64,000 bases of DNA, taken from positions 1 to 64,000 of the forward strand of contig CAVROA010000007.1 in the NCBI GenBank assembly GCA_963722715.1, given 5' to 3'. Every line of letters begins with the position of its first letter. The first letter of the stretch is position 1. The notes under the pieces were generated by a model. It did not search any database, was not told the origin of the DNA, and saw only the letters and a program-made list of their open reading frames with translations. This DNA is from DASQGA01 sp963722715 (lineage in GTDB: Bacteria > Actinomycetota > Thermoleophilia > Gaiellales > Gaiellaceae). The translations under genes and the position numbers were made by a program. Positions 42,532 through 51,183 of the stretch are shown piece after piece.

Positions 42532-43512
42532 GTGAGAGAGGTTTCCGGGCTCCTGGTTGACCCCCTTGACGGCGTTTACCCCGGCGTGGTCCGGATCGAG
42601 GCAGATCGCATCGTCTCGGTCGAGCGAACGGCGGAGCCCGAAGGGGAACTGCACGTCTTCCCGGGCTTCGTCGACCTCCACGTCTACGACCCGGAGCCCC
42701 TGGCGCGAAGCGGTGTCACGAGCTATCTCCTGGCGACGCGGGCCCCGGTCGACCTGCCGGACGAGCGTTGCCTCGGCCTCCACCTCGAGGGCCCGTTTCT
42801 CAATCCGGAGGCTGCGGGCGCGATCCCGGTCGACGAGCTCTGTCCGGTCGACCTTCGCGCTCTTGACGGCTGGCTCGCGGATGGCCGGGCTCGTCTCATG
42901 ACGCTCTCGCCGGAGCTTCCCGGTGCACTGCAGGCGATCGAGCGGATCGCAGCCGCAGGCGCGGTTGCCGCCGTCGGCCACACGCTTGCGAACGCTGCGA
43001 CGACCCGGGCTGCCATCCGAGCCGGAGCCCGCTTTGCGACGCATATCTGGAACGCTTGCGGTCCCGTCAGAGCCCGGTCGACGGGTGCGGTTCCCGAGCT
43101 TCTCCTCGATCCGCGGGTCGTCCTCGGCCTGATCGCCGACGGGCGGCATCTGCATCCGAGGATCGAGGAGCTGACGGTCCGCGTGGCCGGCCACGAGAGG
43201 ATCGCACTGACGAGCGACCTGGTGACGTCCGCGCAGACCGAGGAGGGCAAGCTCCTCGGCGGCGATCGGGCCGGAGCCGCGCTCGTGGCCCGCATGGCCC
43301 GGTTCGGGTTGCCCGCGGCGGCAGGCATGGCCAGCTTCGTGCCGGCGCGTTTGCTCGGTCTCGAGGATCGAAGCCGGCTGGCCCCCGGTTTCCGTGCCGA
43401 CCTCGCCCTCCTGGACCAGCAGCTTCGGCCGGTTGAGACTCTGTGCAACGGGAAGACCGTCTGGACCGGTGCGCTATCCTCAGCTGAGGCTCGTGGACGA
43501 GATTCCGCCTAG
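42532..43512 (+). CDS. nagA: N-acetylglucosamine-6-phosphate deacetylase-like
   Basis: 326 residues, shorter than the usual 380. It deacetylates GlcNAc-6-P in amino-sugar recycling. Metal and substrate residues are LGLHLEGPFLNPEAAGA (Glu), AAVGHTLANA (His), FATHIWNACGPVR (His), VLGLIADGRHLHP and ALTSDLVTSA (catalytic Asp). The N-terminal metal motif is shortened to DLHVYDPEP, without the usual HGxxG. No nagB or PTS gene is adjacent, so the exact substrate could differ. Confidence 0.8.
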   Translation: MREVSGLLVDPLDGVYPGVVRIEADRIVSVERTAEPEGELHVFPGFVDLHVYDPEPLARSGVTSYLLATRAPVDLPDERCLGLHLEGPFLNPEAAGAIPVDELCPVDLRALDGWLADGRARLMTLSPELPGALQAIERIAAAGAVAAVGHTLANAATTRAAIRAGARFATHIWNACGPVRARSTGAVPELLLDPRVVLGLIADGRHLHPRIEELTVRVAGHERIALTSDLVTSAQTEEGKLLGGDRAGAALVARMARFGLPAAAGMASFVPARLLGLEDRSRLAPGFRADLALLDQQLRPVETLCNGKTVWTGALSSAEARGRDSA

Positions 43513-43536
43513 TACCTGCGCCCGGGAAGGCCGGGC

Positions 43537-44841
43537 GTGACCGTCTTTCTAGAGATCGTCGCGGTGGGCGTTCTGATCCTCGCGAACGCGATCTTCGTCG
43601 CCGCCGAGTACGGGTTGATCACCGCGCGTCGCGCGCGGCTCGAGGAACGTGTCAGGGAGGGCAGCCGAGCGGCTCGGACTGCGCTGCGGCTGATGGACAC
43701 GCCGGCCCGGTTCATCTCGACCGTACAGGTAGGGATCACGATCTCCGGGATCATGCTGGGTGCCCTCGGGGAGCCCCTCGTTTCGCGTTACCTCGAGTTC
43801 CTCCCGCGCTCGGTCGCCTTCCTGATCGCCTTCCTCGTCCTGACCTACCTGAGCGTCGTCCTGGGAGAGCTCGTACCGAAGACCGTGACCCTGCAGCGAG
43901 CCGAGACGGTCGCCATCCTGCTCGCGATTCCGCTCGATTGGCTTGCCAGGGTCACTTACCCGCTTGTGTGGCTTCTCCAGGTCTCCGGGAATGCAGTGTC
44001 ACGCCTCTTCGGGGTCGAACCTGCGCCGGCGGGCGTCCTCGCCCATACGGAGGAGGACATCCGCCTTATCGTTGCCGAAGCCGAGGACACGGGCGTGATC
44101 CAGGAAGCCGAGGAGGAGATGCTCTACAAGGTCTTCGACTTTGCCGACAAGGAGGCGCACGAGGTGATGGTGCCCCGCCCCGAGGTCGTTGCTCTCTCGG
44201 TTGACCTTCCCCCCGTCGAGTGCCTCGCGTCTCTCATCGACTCCCCGTATACGCGCTACCCGGTCTACCGCGGCTCGCTCGACGACGTCCTCGGCATCCT
44301 GCACGTTCGCGACCTCTTCTCGGCCCTCTACGACCGGGGGATCGAGAACGTCGACGTGGAGTCCCTCGTCCGGCCGGTCATGTTCGTCCCCGAGACCAAG
44401 GACCTGGCCGCGCTCCTGGCCGAGTTTCGCAAGGCCAACCAGCACCTGGCGGTCGTGGTCGACGAGTACGGCGCCTTCGAGGGGATCGTGACGCTCGAAG
44501 ACCTGCTGGAGGAGATCGTGGGTGAGATCGAGGACGAGTACGACCTCCCCGACGAGTCGGTCGAGCGCCTGGACGACGGCCGGATCAGGATCGACGGCAC
44601 GTTCCCGATCGACGACTTCAACGAGCAGTTCGGCCAGGAGATCCCGCACGAGGACTACCACACCGTCGCGGGTTACGTCTTCGGCCAGCTGGGCCGCGTC
44701 GCAGAGCCCGGAGACGAGGTCGTCCACGATGGCCTGCGCTTCGAGGTGCTGGACGTCGACGGCCCGCGCATCGAGCGGCTCGAGGTGGAGTTCCGCGACC
44801 AGGAAGTGTCGCCGCAGGAGGCGGCTGTCTCCGGCGAGTGA
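43537..44841 (+). CDS. CNNM/CBS-domain membrane protein (hemolysin C / CorC family)
   Basis: 434 residues. The CNNM (DUF21) domain has ILANAIFVAAEYGLITARRARLEE and FISTVQVGITISGIMLGALGEP with three to four helices. A CBS pair follows (MVPRPEVVALSVDLPPVECLASLI, then RYPVYRGSLDDVLGILHVRDLF and AVVVDEYGAFEGIVTLEDLLEEIVGEI). A CorC/HlyC transporter-associated domain is at the end (GTFPIDDFNEQFG, DYHTVAGYVFGQLGR). Members transport or regulate magnesium and cobalt. The cupin gene overlaps its stop by GTGA. Confidence 0.92.
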   Translation: MTVFLEIVAVGVLILANAIFVAAEYGLITARRARLEERVREGSRAARTALRLMDTPARFISTVQVGITISGIMLGALGEPLVSRYLEFLPRSVAFLIAFLVLTYLSVVLGELVPKTVTLQRAETVAILLAIPLDWLARVTYPLVWLLQVSGNAVSRLFGVEPAPAGVLAHTEEDIRLIVAEAEDTGVIQEAEEEMLYKVFDFADKEAHEVMVPRPEVVALSVDLPPVECLASLIDSPYTRYPVYRGSLDDVLGILHVRDLFSALYDRGIENVDVESLVRPVMFVPETKDLAALLAEFRKANQHLAVVVDEYGAFEGIVTLEDLLEEIVGEIEDEYDLPDESVERLDDGRIRIDGTFPIDDFNEQFGQEIPHEDYHTVAGYVFGQLGRVAEPGDEVVHDGLRFEVLDVDGPRIERLEVEFRDQEVSPQEAAVSGE

Positions 44842-45245
44842 AGCAAGTGGCTGTAGACCGGTCGCAGGCGAAACCCGTGGAGGCGGGCGGGAACTTCGAC
44901 GGCGGCGTCGCGATGCAGGACCTGAACCTCGACGCGCCTGCGGACGGCGTCGAGCTCGTGGCGGTGTTCTTCGATGCCGGCGCGCGAACGCTTCCCCATA
45001 CGCATCCCGTCGAGCAGACGCTGATCGTCCTCGAGGGCGAGGGCGTCATTGCTGACGAGAGCGGCCGGCGGAAGTTCCGCGCGGGCGAGGTCGTAGTCGT
45101 ACCTGCGGGAATCTGGCACTGGCACGGGGCGACTCCCGACTCGGCGATGTGCCACATCTCCGCGAAGCAGCCGGGTGACACCGCCTGGGAAGGCATCCCG
45201 CTCCGGGACTGGGACGCCTACATGGGGGCTGCTCCTACGGCCTGA
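44838..45245 (+). CDS. cupin-domain protein
   Basis: 135 residues from a GTG overlapping the CNNM gene. The cupin motif 1 is TLPHTHPVEQTLIVLEGEG with His-x-His and Glu or Gln, and motif 2 is FRAGEVVVVPAGIWHWHGA with the last His. A metal can be bound. Sugar-binding, dioxygenase or isomerase roles are all possible. Position in the CNNM operon does not settle this. Confidence 0.85.
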   Translation: MKQVAVDRSQAKPVEAGGNFDGGVAMQDLNLDAPADGVELVAVFFDAGARTLPHTHPVEQTLIVLEGEGVIADESGRRKFRAGEVVVVPAGIWHWHGATPDSAMCHISAKQPGDTAWEGIPLRDWDAYMGAAPTA

Positions 45246-46161
45246 GCGTGCTCGTGTTCACGACCACGAAATCGGATCCGTGGACGCGGTGGAGCGTGTG
45301 GAGCTGGTCGTTCGACCACCGGTGGTCGGGCGCGCCGGAGACGTACCAGCTCGAGCCGTTGTCGGCCACGATCATCCCGTAGCGCTTCAGCGCCGTCAGG
45401 ACGATCCGGGCCTGCCGCGGAAAGCCTGCGACCGGGTAGTTCGCGCGGAGCCTGAGCCGGAGCCCCATCGGGGGCAGATCCCGGTCGGTGAGGCTGGAGG
45501 CGAAGTGGCGGGCAGGGTAGATGTAGGCGCGCCGCGAGCGCTCGACCGTGAAGCGAAGAGCATGGTTGATCCGCCCGCGCGCGATCTCGTCGTAGCGGGC
45601 GAGACCGGGGAGGATCGGAAGCCCTGCCGCGTCGGCGGACGTCCAGCCGGCAGGGCGGAGCCGGTTCGAGCGTAGGTTCCAGATGGCGCCGGAGCCTGCG
45701 CGCCAGCGAGGCGTGCCGCTGCGTGGATAGAGGGCGAAGAGCTCGTAGAGCTTGCAGGCCGAGCGGTCGACGAGGATCGCGTGCCGGTCGCCGTCGGACT
45801 GTCTCCCGCCCTCGATCTTGACAGTGCTCGGGATGGGGTACGGGCCGGGGTCGCTCTCGCCGGCATACTCGAACCGAACGACCCTCTTCGCCGTTGAGGA
45901 GCCGACGACGGTGATCGGGATGCCGATCGGTCCGCCGTCCCAGAGGCCCGACCCGAAGTCGGCATGGAGGTTCAGACCGGCCCCGATCGATCCGACGATC
46001 GCCGAGGAGTTGCCGGCGACGGGCAGTGCGTCCACGCGCTTGTTCCAGACGCTCGAGGCGGGAAAGACCGGGCACTGCGATGCGCCGGGCAACGGGTACG
46101 CCGCTGCGGACCCCGCCGTGACGGCGAGTGCAAGTGTGGTCACGAGAGCCGCGCGTCGCAT
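45235..46161 (-). CDS. secreted hypothetical protein
   Basis: 308 residues from ATG at 46161, opening with a signal peptide (MRRAALVTTLALAVTAGSAAAYPLPG). The mature part begins CPVFPASSVWNKRVDALPVA and has repeated Tyr, Trp and Arg-rich blocks: HAILVDRSACKLYELFALYP, then AGLPILPGLARYDEIARGRINHALRFTV, and YGMIVADNGSSWYVSGAPDHRW. These conserved aromatic and His/Asp residues suggest a carbohydrate-active fold, but no family name can be given with confidence. The gene overlaps the cupin stop tail to tail. Confidence 0.75.
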   Translation of the reverse strand: MRRAALVTTLALAVTAGSAAAYPLPGASQCPVFPASSVWNKRVDALPVAGNSSAIVGSIGAGLNLHADFGSGLWDGGPIGIPITVVGSSTAKRVVRFEYAGESDPGPYPIPSTVKIEGGRQSDGDRHAILVDRSACKLYELFALYPRSGTPRWRAGSGAIWNLRSNRLRPAGWTSADAAGLPILPGLARYDEIARGRINHALRFTVERSRRAYIYPARHFASSLTDRDLPPMGLRLRLRANYPVAGFPRQARIVLTALKRYGMIVADNGSSWYVSGAPDHRWSNDQLHTLHRVHGSDFVVVNTSTLRP

Positions 46162-46200
46162 GCAGAGGGTCTCGGCGCCGACGAGCGCTGCCTTCATCCC

Positions 46201-46461
46201 TCAGCCGGTGGTGGCCAGCTCGTTCGTGCGCGTGGCCAGCTCGACGTCCCGCTCGGTGATCGCCCGCTTCGTGTGGGTTGACCAGCGCACCGTGACGGCG
46301 TTCCAGCTCACGTTGATGTCGGGGTGGTGATTCTCAGCCTCGGATATTTCCGCGAGGCGGTTGACGAACGCGATCGCCTCGCGGAAGTCGGCGAAGCGAA
46401 AGCCGCGCTGGAGCGCGCCCCGCACCTCGTTCCAACCTTCTGGGTAGTCAGCGTCGGTCAA
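46201..46461 (-). CDS. phhB: pterin-4a-carbinolamine dehydratase
   Basis: 86 residues. The active motif is AENHHPDINVSWNAVTVRWSTH with the His pair and Asp-Pro, followed by TERDVELATRTNELA. FADFREAIAFVNRLAEIS is the N-terminal helix. It dehydrates 4a-hydroxytetrahydrobiopterin and can also act as a small dimerisation cofactor. No phenylalanine hydroxylase is in the window. The first helix is shortened compared with longer members. Confidence 0.88.
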   Translation of the reverse strand: MTDADYPEGWNEVRGALQRGFRFADFREAIAFVNRLAEISEAENHHPDINVSWNAVTVRWSTHTKRAITERDVELATRTNELATTG

Positions 46462-46524
46462 ATCCGATCCCGACGGGGATTCGTATCACGTTGCGAACCG
46501 ACCCCACCCACCCGGGAGCAGCTG

Positions 46525-46878
46525 ATGACCCGAGCGCTCGTCCTGTTGGCCCTGATCGCCCTTGTCTCACTCGTCCTCACCGGCACGGCTGCAGCGAGGA
46601 CCTACTACGCGAAGGTCGGTCCAGGCATGACGATCACGGTCAAGAACGCGAGCGGCGTCAAGGTGACGCGGATCCCACGCGGAACGCACACAATTCGGGT
46701 CAGGGACACGTCCGTGTTTCACAACTTCCACTTGCTCGGGCCTCCCGACGTGAACAGGCGCACGACTGTGCCCTTCACCGGCCTCAGGATCTGGACGATC
46801 AGGTTCGTCCCCGGTGTGTACCGCTACCGGTGCGACCCACATCGCCTCGACATGCACGGCCGCTTCACCGTTGTCTAG
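46525..46878 (+). CDS. secreted cupredoxin-like protein
   Basis: 117 residues. A signal peptide (LVLLALIALVSLVLTGTAAA) precedes a plastocyanin-like domain. Copper ligands would be His66 or His69 (VFHNFHLLG), Cys103, His106 and Met110 in YRCDPHRLDMHG. GMTITVKNASG is the usual opening strand. It is a second, unrelated copy of the cupredoxin type, without a lipobox and alone. Its stop codon interlocks with the stop of the converging lipoprotein gene (CTAG). Confidence 0.85.
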   Translation: MTRALVLLALIALVSLVLTGTAAARTYYAKVGPGMTITVKNASGVKVTRIPRGTHTIRVRDTSVFHNFHLLGPPDVNRRTTVPFTGLRIWTIRFVPGVYRYRCDPHRLDMHGRFTVV

Positions 46879-47240
46879 GAAAGAACTGACTCGACCGTGA
46901 GAACGCCGTTCTGCACGGTTCCACGCACTCGGACGGGGCGATCCGACCAGCGCGCGGGCGACACTGACGGGTCGCCCGCACTGGTCTCGAGCTCCAGGGC
47001 ATCGAGGTCGAGGCCCCGGAGCTCGAGCGCCGGCTGCCCGCATTGCGGCGGGTAGGACTCCAGGAGGGCGTAGCAAAGGCGTACGGGCCCGCCGTCCATC
47101 GCGACGATGCCGCCTTCGACGACCACCGTCTGCCCGTCGGCGCGTAACGCGTCCTCGATGGACATCGGGCCGCCTTCCCGCCCTCCGTCACCGCAAGCGG
47201 CAAGACCGAGAACCACGAGAGCGAGGAGTGCAAGCCTCAT
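46875..47240 (-). CDS. small lipoprotein at the end of the cysteine operon
   Basis: 121 residues. The lipobox is LGLAA-Cys (MRLALLALVVLGLAACGDGG). The mature part reads as an OB-like barrel: SIEDALRADGQTVVVEGGIVAMDGGPVRLCYALLESYPPQCGQPALELRGLDLD, ending RVRGTVQNGVLTVES. Two cysteines in the barrel may form a disulfide. It lies 15 bases after the JAMM gene and is the last of the operon. Function unknown. Confidence 0.75.
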   Translation of the reverse strand: MRLALLALVVLGLAACGDGGREGGPMSIEDALRADGQTVVVEGGIVAMDGGPVRLCYALLESYPPQCGQPALELRGLDLDALELETSAGDPSVSPARWSDRPVRVRGTVQNGVLTVESVLS

Positions 47241-47255
47241 GACCCTCCGACGGTC

Positions 47256-47636
47256 TCAGCCCGCGGAAAGTTCCAGCGGCTCGACGGAGCCGTCTTCGAT
47301 GCGCCACGCGCCCAGCTCGCCCGTCCGGGTGTTCAGGATCACGTAGGGATACCCGGACCACTGCCCGACGTTCTCGACGTCCGTCCTGGACGGAGTCGGT
47401 GGGCTCGAGGGGTGGGAGTGGAAGATCGCGATCTCGTATCCGTCGTCCCAGAGATCCATCCACTCTTCCGGCGGAAACTCGAGCTCGAACCGGTACGGGC
47501 TTGCAGCCGCGTTCGTCCCGGGGAGGTACCGCTCGGCGACGGAATCGCGGAGCGCGAGGAGACCACAGGCTTCGTTCGGAGACTCCGCCTCGGCATGCTC
47601 GACGAGGGCCGAGCGCACCTCGGGCGGGATCACCAC
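47256..47636 (-). CDS. mec: JAMM/MPN metalloprotease (Mec+-like, CysO-cysteine hydrolase)
   Basis: 126 residues with a perfect JAMM centre: Glu22 (PNEACGLL), His73-Ser-His75, Ser83 and Asp86 in HSHPSSPPTPSRTD. In Mycobacterium tuberculosis the homologue Mec+ releases cysteine from the CysO C-terminus. Here the gene overlaps the CysO-CysM fusion by seven bases, so the same task is very likely. Because the carrier is fused to the synthase, the protease may also be needed to free it. The ubiquitin-specific insertions of eukaryotic relatives are absent. Confidence 0.88.
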   Translation of the reverse strand: MVIPPEVRSALVEHAEAESPNEACGLLALRDSVAERYLPGTNAAASPYRFELEFPPEEWMDLWDDGYEIAIFHSHPSSPPTPSRTDVENVGQWSGYPYVILNTRTGELGAWRIEDGSVEPLELSAG

Positions 47637-48841
47637 CAGAGGCGGCTCTCCATCGACTCCTCGACGTTTTCGTCGGGCTCCGACCAGAAGTCCGCAGAGA
47701 GGTACTTCCAGCCGCCGTCGGCAAGCACGGCGACTACGACTCCCTCGTCCAGCTCCGCGGCAAGCTGACGGGCGACATGGATGACCGCACCGGAGGAGAC
47801 GCCCGCGAAGACGCCTTCCTGGTCGAGCAGCATCCTGAGCCCGCGAACCGACTCCTCGTTCGTGACGAGGATTTTCCGGTCGAGCTTCGAGACGTCGAGG
47901 ATGGGCGGTATGTAGCCGTCCGCAAGCGAGCGCAGCCCATAGACCAGGTCCCCTTGCAGCGGCTCCGCTGCGGCGACGACGACGTCGGGGAAGGCCTCGC
48001 GCACCCGGTCGCCGGCGCCCATGAGCGTGCCACCGGTCCCGAGCCCGGCGACGAGCCCGTCGACCTGTGGGAGCGCTTCGACGATCTCCGCGCCGGTGCC
48101 CTCGTAGTGGGCGCGGGGGTTGGCGTCGTTCGCGTACTGGAACGGCATGAAGTACCGCGGCTCTCGCTCGGCCATCCGGAGAGCGAGCCGCACGGCGCCG
48201 TTCGACCCCTCGTCAGCCGACGAGAAGACGACGTTCGCGCCGTAGAGCTCGAGCAGCCGCACACGCTCTGTCGTCGCGTTCGCAGGGATGACGCAGGTGA
48301 GGGGGTAGCCCTTGAGCTTGGCGACCATGGCCAGTGAGATGCCGGTGTTTCCGCTCGTCGGCTCGAGGAGCTCGCGGCCGGGCTCGAGCTCACCGGAGGC
48401 TTCGGCGGACTCGATCATCGCCTTCGCGACTCGGTCCTTGGTCGAGCCCGTCGGATTCTGCCCCTCGAGCTTCGCGTAGAGCGTGACCCCCTCGTGAGGC
48501 GCGAGGCGCGGCAGCTCGATCAGCGGGGTCGACCCGATCAGGTCGAGCATCGAGGGCGCGAGGACTCGCTCGCCGCCTGCCATCGCCGGCAGGAGGATGA
48601 CCGTAGATGCCTCGGCGACCGGCGTGTCCAGGCCCTGGAGGGTGCGGGCGTCCTCGTTGTCGACGTAGACGTTCACGAACGGTGCGATTTCGTTCCCGTC
48701 CTCGAGCACCTGGCTTCCAAGCCCGGGGAAGCGAACGGCCAGGTCGCCGAGCACGTCGCGCAGAGTCTGGCCGGTGGCCTCGACCTCGCGGGCGCCTCCG
48801 ACCTCGGCTCGCAGAGTGGGTGGGATCCTGACGCGGGTCAC
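47630..48841 (-). CDS. cysM: CysO sulfur carrier fused to CysM-type cysteine synthase
   Basis: 403 residues in one open frame. Residues 1-90 are a ThiS/MoaD-like carrier (MTRVRIPPTLRAEVGG, then NVYVDNEDARTLQGLDTPV) ending ILLPAMAGG, the diglycine that receives sulfur. A seven-residue linker ERVLAPS leads into the synthase at Met98: LDLIGSTPLIELPRL, PLP-lysine Lys135 (NPTGSTKDR), EPTSGNTGISLAM, and a C-terminal tail ESMESRLWW like the mycobacterial CysM lid. No stop separates the parts. Internal initiation at Met98 could also yield free synthase. The GTG start overlaps the upstream gene. Confidence 0.88.
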   Translation of the reverse strand: MTRVRIPPTLRAEVGGAREVEATGQTLRDVLGDLAVRFPGLGSQVLEDGNEIAPFVNVYVDNEDARTLQGLDTPVAEASTVILLPAMAGGERVLAPSMLDLIGSTPLIELPRLAPHEGVTLYAKLEGQNPTGSTKDRVAKAMIESAEASGELEPGRELLEPTSGNTGISLAMVAKLKGYPLTCVIPANATTERVRLLELYGANVVFSSADEGSNGAVRLALRMAEREPRYFMPFQYANDANPRAHYEGTGAEIVEALPQVDGLVAGLGTGGTLMGAGDRVREAFPDVVVAAAEPLQGDLVYGLRSLADGYIPPILDVSKLDRKILVTNEESVRGLRMLLDQEGVFAGVSSGAVIHVARQLAAELDEGVVVAVLADGGWKYLSADFWSEPDENVEESMESRLWW

Positions 48842-50016
48842 GCGATCACATGTGTCCTGCCGCCCTGGCAGAACTCGACGTAGTCGATGTAATCGGTGAT
48901 GGTCGGATTCTCTCCGCAGACGGGACACGCGGGGTCGCGGCGCAAGGAAACCTCGGTGAACGTCGTCTCGAGGGCGTCGAAGAGGAGGAGCCTGCCCACG
49001 AGCGGCTCTCCGATCCCAAGTGCGAGCTTGAGCGCCTCGCTCGCCTGGAGCGAGCCGACGATGCCGGGGAGGACGCCGAGCACGCCGCCCTCGGCGCAGC
49101 TCGGGGCGAGCTCGGGCGGAGGCGGCTGCGGAAAGAGGCACCGGTAGCACGGGCCCTCGTAGGGCTTGAACACGGTCGTCTGGCCCTCGAAGCGGTAGAT
49201 CGACCCGTGGACGACGGGGATCTTGTGCCACACCGAGGCGTCGTTCAGGAGGTAGCGGGTCGGGAAGTTGTCGGCTCCGTCGACGATCACATCCCAGCCC
49301 TCGCCGAGGATCCGGTCGATGTTCTCGGAGGTCAGGCGCTCCTTGAAGACCTTGACCGTCACGTCGGGGTTCAGCGCCTCGATGGTGCGCTTGGCCGACT
49401 CTGCCTTCGAGTCGCCGAGGCGTTCCTGGGAATGGACGATCTGGCGCTGGAGGTTCGTCTCGTCGACGACGTCGTCGTCCACGATCCCCAGCGTGCCGAC
49501 CCCGGCGGCCGCCAGGTAGAGCGCCGCGGGCGACCCGAGCCCGCCGGCTCCGATCAGCAGCATCCGCGAGTCCAGAAGCTTCTGCTGGCCCTCCTCGCCG
49601 ACCTCTGGGATCAGAAGATGCCGACTGTAGCGCCGGCGCTGCTCGTCTGCGAGCGCGCGCGGCACGTCGAAGGGGAATCCGTTTCGCTTCCAGTCGGTGA
49701 ACCCGCCCGCGAGTGACATGACGTTCTCATAGCCGAGCTCTTCGAGCGACTTCGCGGCGAAGGCCGATCGGCTGCCACCGGAGCAATAGACGACCAGCGG
49801 CCGTGCACGATCGGGCGCCGCGGCCTCGATGCGCGACTCCAGATTCCCGCGAGGGACGTGGACCGCACCGGGGATGTGCCCCTCCTCCCACTCGTCGCGC
49901 TCCCGGACGTCGACAAGGACCGGGTTCTCCGACTCGAAAAGAGCGCGGGCAGAAGCGGCGTCGATCTCGTCGATCTCCCCCTTGACTTGCTGCAGAAGCT
50001 CGCGGTAGGTCGCCAT
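48838..50016 (-). CDS. rhodanese-ThiF adenylyltransferase/sulfurtransferase (MoeZ/MoeB-like)
   Basis: 392 residues. The rhodanese domain comes first (residues 15-120, active Cys78 in VYCSGGSRSAF). The E1-like domain follows: GAGGLGSPAALYLAAAGVG at 156 for ATP, VDDDVVDETNLQRQ, VIVDGADNFPTRY, and zinc cysteines 290/293 (CYRC) and 364/367 (CPVC). It should adenylate the CysO C-terminus and deliver sulfur to it. In MoeZ of mycobacteria the rhodanese is at the C-terminus, so the order is reversed here. It is the first gene of the operon. Confidence 0.9.
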   Translation of the reverse strand: MATYRELLQQVKGEIDEIDAASARALFESENPVLVDVRERDEWEEGHIPGAVHVPRGNLESRIEAAAPDRARPLVVYCSGGSRSAFAAKSLEELGYENVMSLAGGFTDWKRNGFPFDVPRALADEQRRRYSRHLLIPEVGEEGQQKLLDSRMLLIGAGGLGSPAALYLAAAGVGTLGIVDDDVVDETNLQRQIVHSQERLGDSKAESAKRTIEALNPDVTVKVFKERLTSENIDRILGEGWDVIVDGADNFPTRYLLNDASVWHKIPVVHGSIYRFEGQTTVFKPYEGPCYRCLFPQPPPPELAPSCAEGGVLGVLPGIVGSLQASEALKLALGIGEPLVGRLLLFDALETTFTEVSLRRDPACPVCGENPTITDYIDYVEFCQGGRTHVIA

Positions 50017-50075
50017 TGCTTCACTGAGTATAGCGACACGAAGGCAGCGCGAGTCAGGGTGCGGGGTACGCTCGA

Positions 50076-51038
50076 ATGGTGTCTCCGCGGGCCCGAGTCC
50101 TAGCTGTCGTGACGACCGCAGCCGTCCTCGTCGTGGCTGCCGTGGTGGCCGGCGCGCTCCTCCAGAGCGATGGCGCGGGAGCGAAAGCCCCGTCCGCAGC
50201 ACCGCCCCTCCACCTGGGCGTTTTCCCGGGCGAGCCCCATGCACGCGAGCTGATCTCCGCCGAGCGGGACTACGAGCGCGGCAGGCGTGAGACCGCCCTA
50301 CGGGAGTTCGAAGCCGTGCTCCGCGCGGACCCGGCGTCGATCGAGGCGGCAGTCGGAGCGGCCCTCGCTGCCTGGCCGGAAGGAAGCCTCGAGCGCTTGC
50401 GGGCGCTCGTCGAGTCGCATCCTCGAAGCGGGGTGGCACGGCTCCACCTCGGCCTCGCGCTCGAGGCAACCGGCGACCGGACGGGAGCCGAGCAAGAGTG
50501 GCGGGAGGCCGAGGCGCGCGACCCCGACAGCCCCGCGGCGCTCGAGTCGGAGTCGCTTCTCCATCCGAACATGGCGCCGGGGCGGCCCTTCTTCATCACC
50601 ACGGCGCAGCCACCTGCGACTCTGCAAAGGCTCGGTACGGCCGCGCAGGAGGCGGCTCTCAGGCGGAGAGCCGAGCGTGGTGGGGCCGTCGACTGGCTCG
50701 TCCTGGGCACCTTCCTGCAGCGGATCGAGAGGCCGATCTCCGCCCAGCAGGCCTACGATCGAGCGCTCGAGCTGGCCCCCGAGAGCCTCGAGGCCCGAGC
50801 GGCTGCGGCCGTCGTGCGCTTCGACAAGGACGACCCGGCGGACGCCTTCTCCCGCCTCGGGCCCCTCACCCGCAACCACGCGCAGTCATCGCTGCTAAGG
50901 TTCCACCTCGGGCTATTGTTACTTTGGATACAAGCTGTTGACGAAGCAACGAAACAGCTCGAGCTGGCAACGCAAGGAAATGGCCAGTTCTATGCACGTC
51001 AGGCCGAAGAGCTCCTCTCCCGCCTGTCTCAAAATTAG
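50076..51038 (+). CDS. membrane-anchored TPR protein
   Basis: 320 residues. An N-terminal anchor (VLAVVTTAAVLVVAAVVAGALL) is followed by TPR-like helix pairs: LISAERDYERGRRETALREFEAVLRADPAS, ARLHLGLALEATGDRTGAEQEWREAEARDPDS, RPISAQQAYDRALELAPES, and a last pair ending in LELATQGNGQFYARQAEELLSRL. It should sit on the outer face. It is divergent from the cysteine operon and precedes the sigma factor gene. No more exact role is visible. Confidence 0.78.
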   Translation: MVSPRARVLAVVTTAAVLVVAAVVAGALLQSDGAGAKAPSAAPPLHLGVFPGEPHARELISAERDYERGRRETALREFEAVLRADPASIEAAVGAALAAWPEGSLERLRALVESHPRSGVARLHLGLALEATGDRTGAEQEWREAEARDPDSPAALESESLLHPNMAPGRPFFITTAQPPATLQRLGTAAQEAALRRRAERGGAVDWLVLGTFLQRIERPISAQQAYDRALELAPESLEARAAAAVVRFDKDDPADAFSRLGPLTRNHAQSSLLRFHLGLLLLWIQAVDEATKQLELATQGNGQFYARQAEELLSRLSQN

Positions 51039-51183
51039 GACTTGCAAGCCACCAAGATAGGCCGCACGGCCTATGCGACCGTCCGGGAACCGTGCAAAAG
51101 TGCCGCCACCCGAGAGCTGAAGTCGTGACAGATAGGCCGTTGACGTAGCCCCGGGGCGCGCCTACGGTCAGGAGGGGGTCTCA

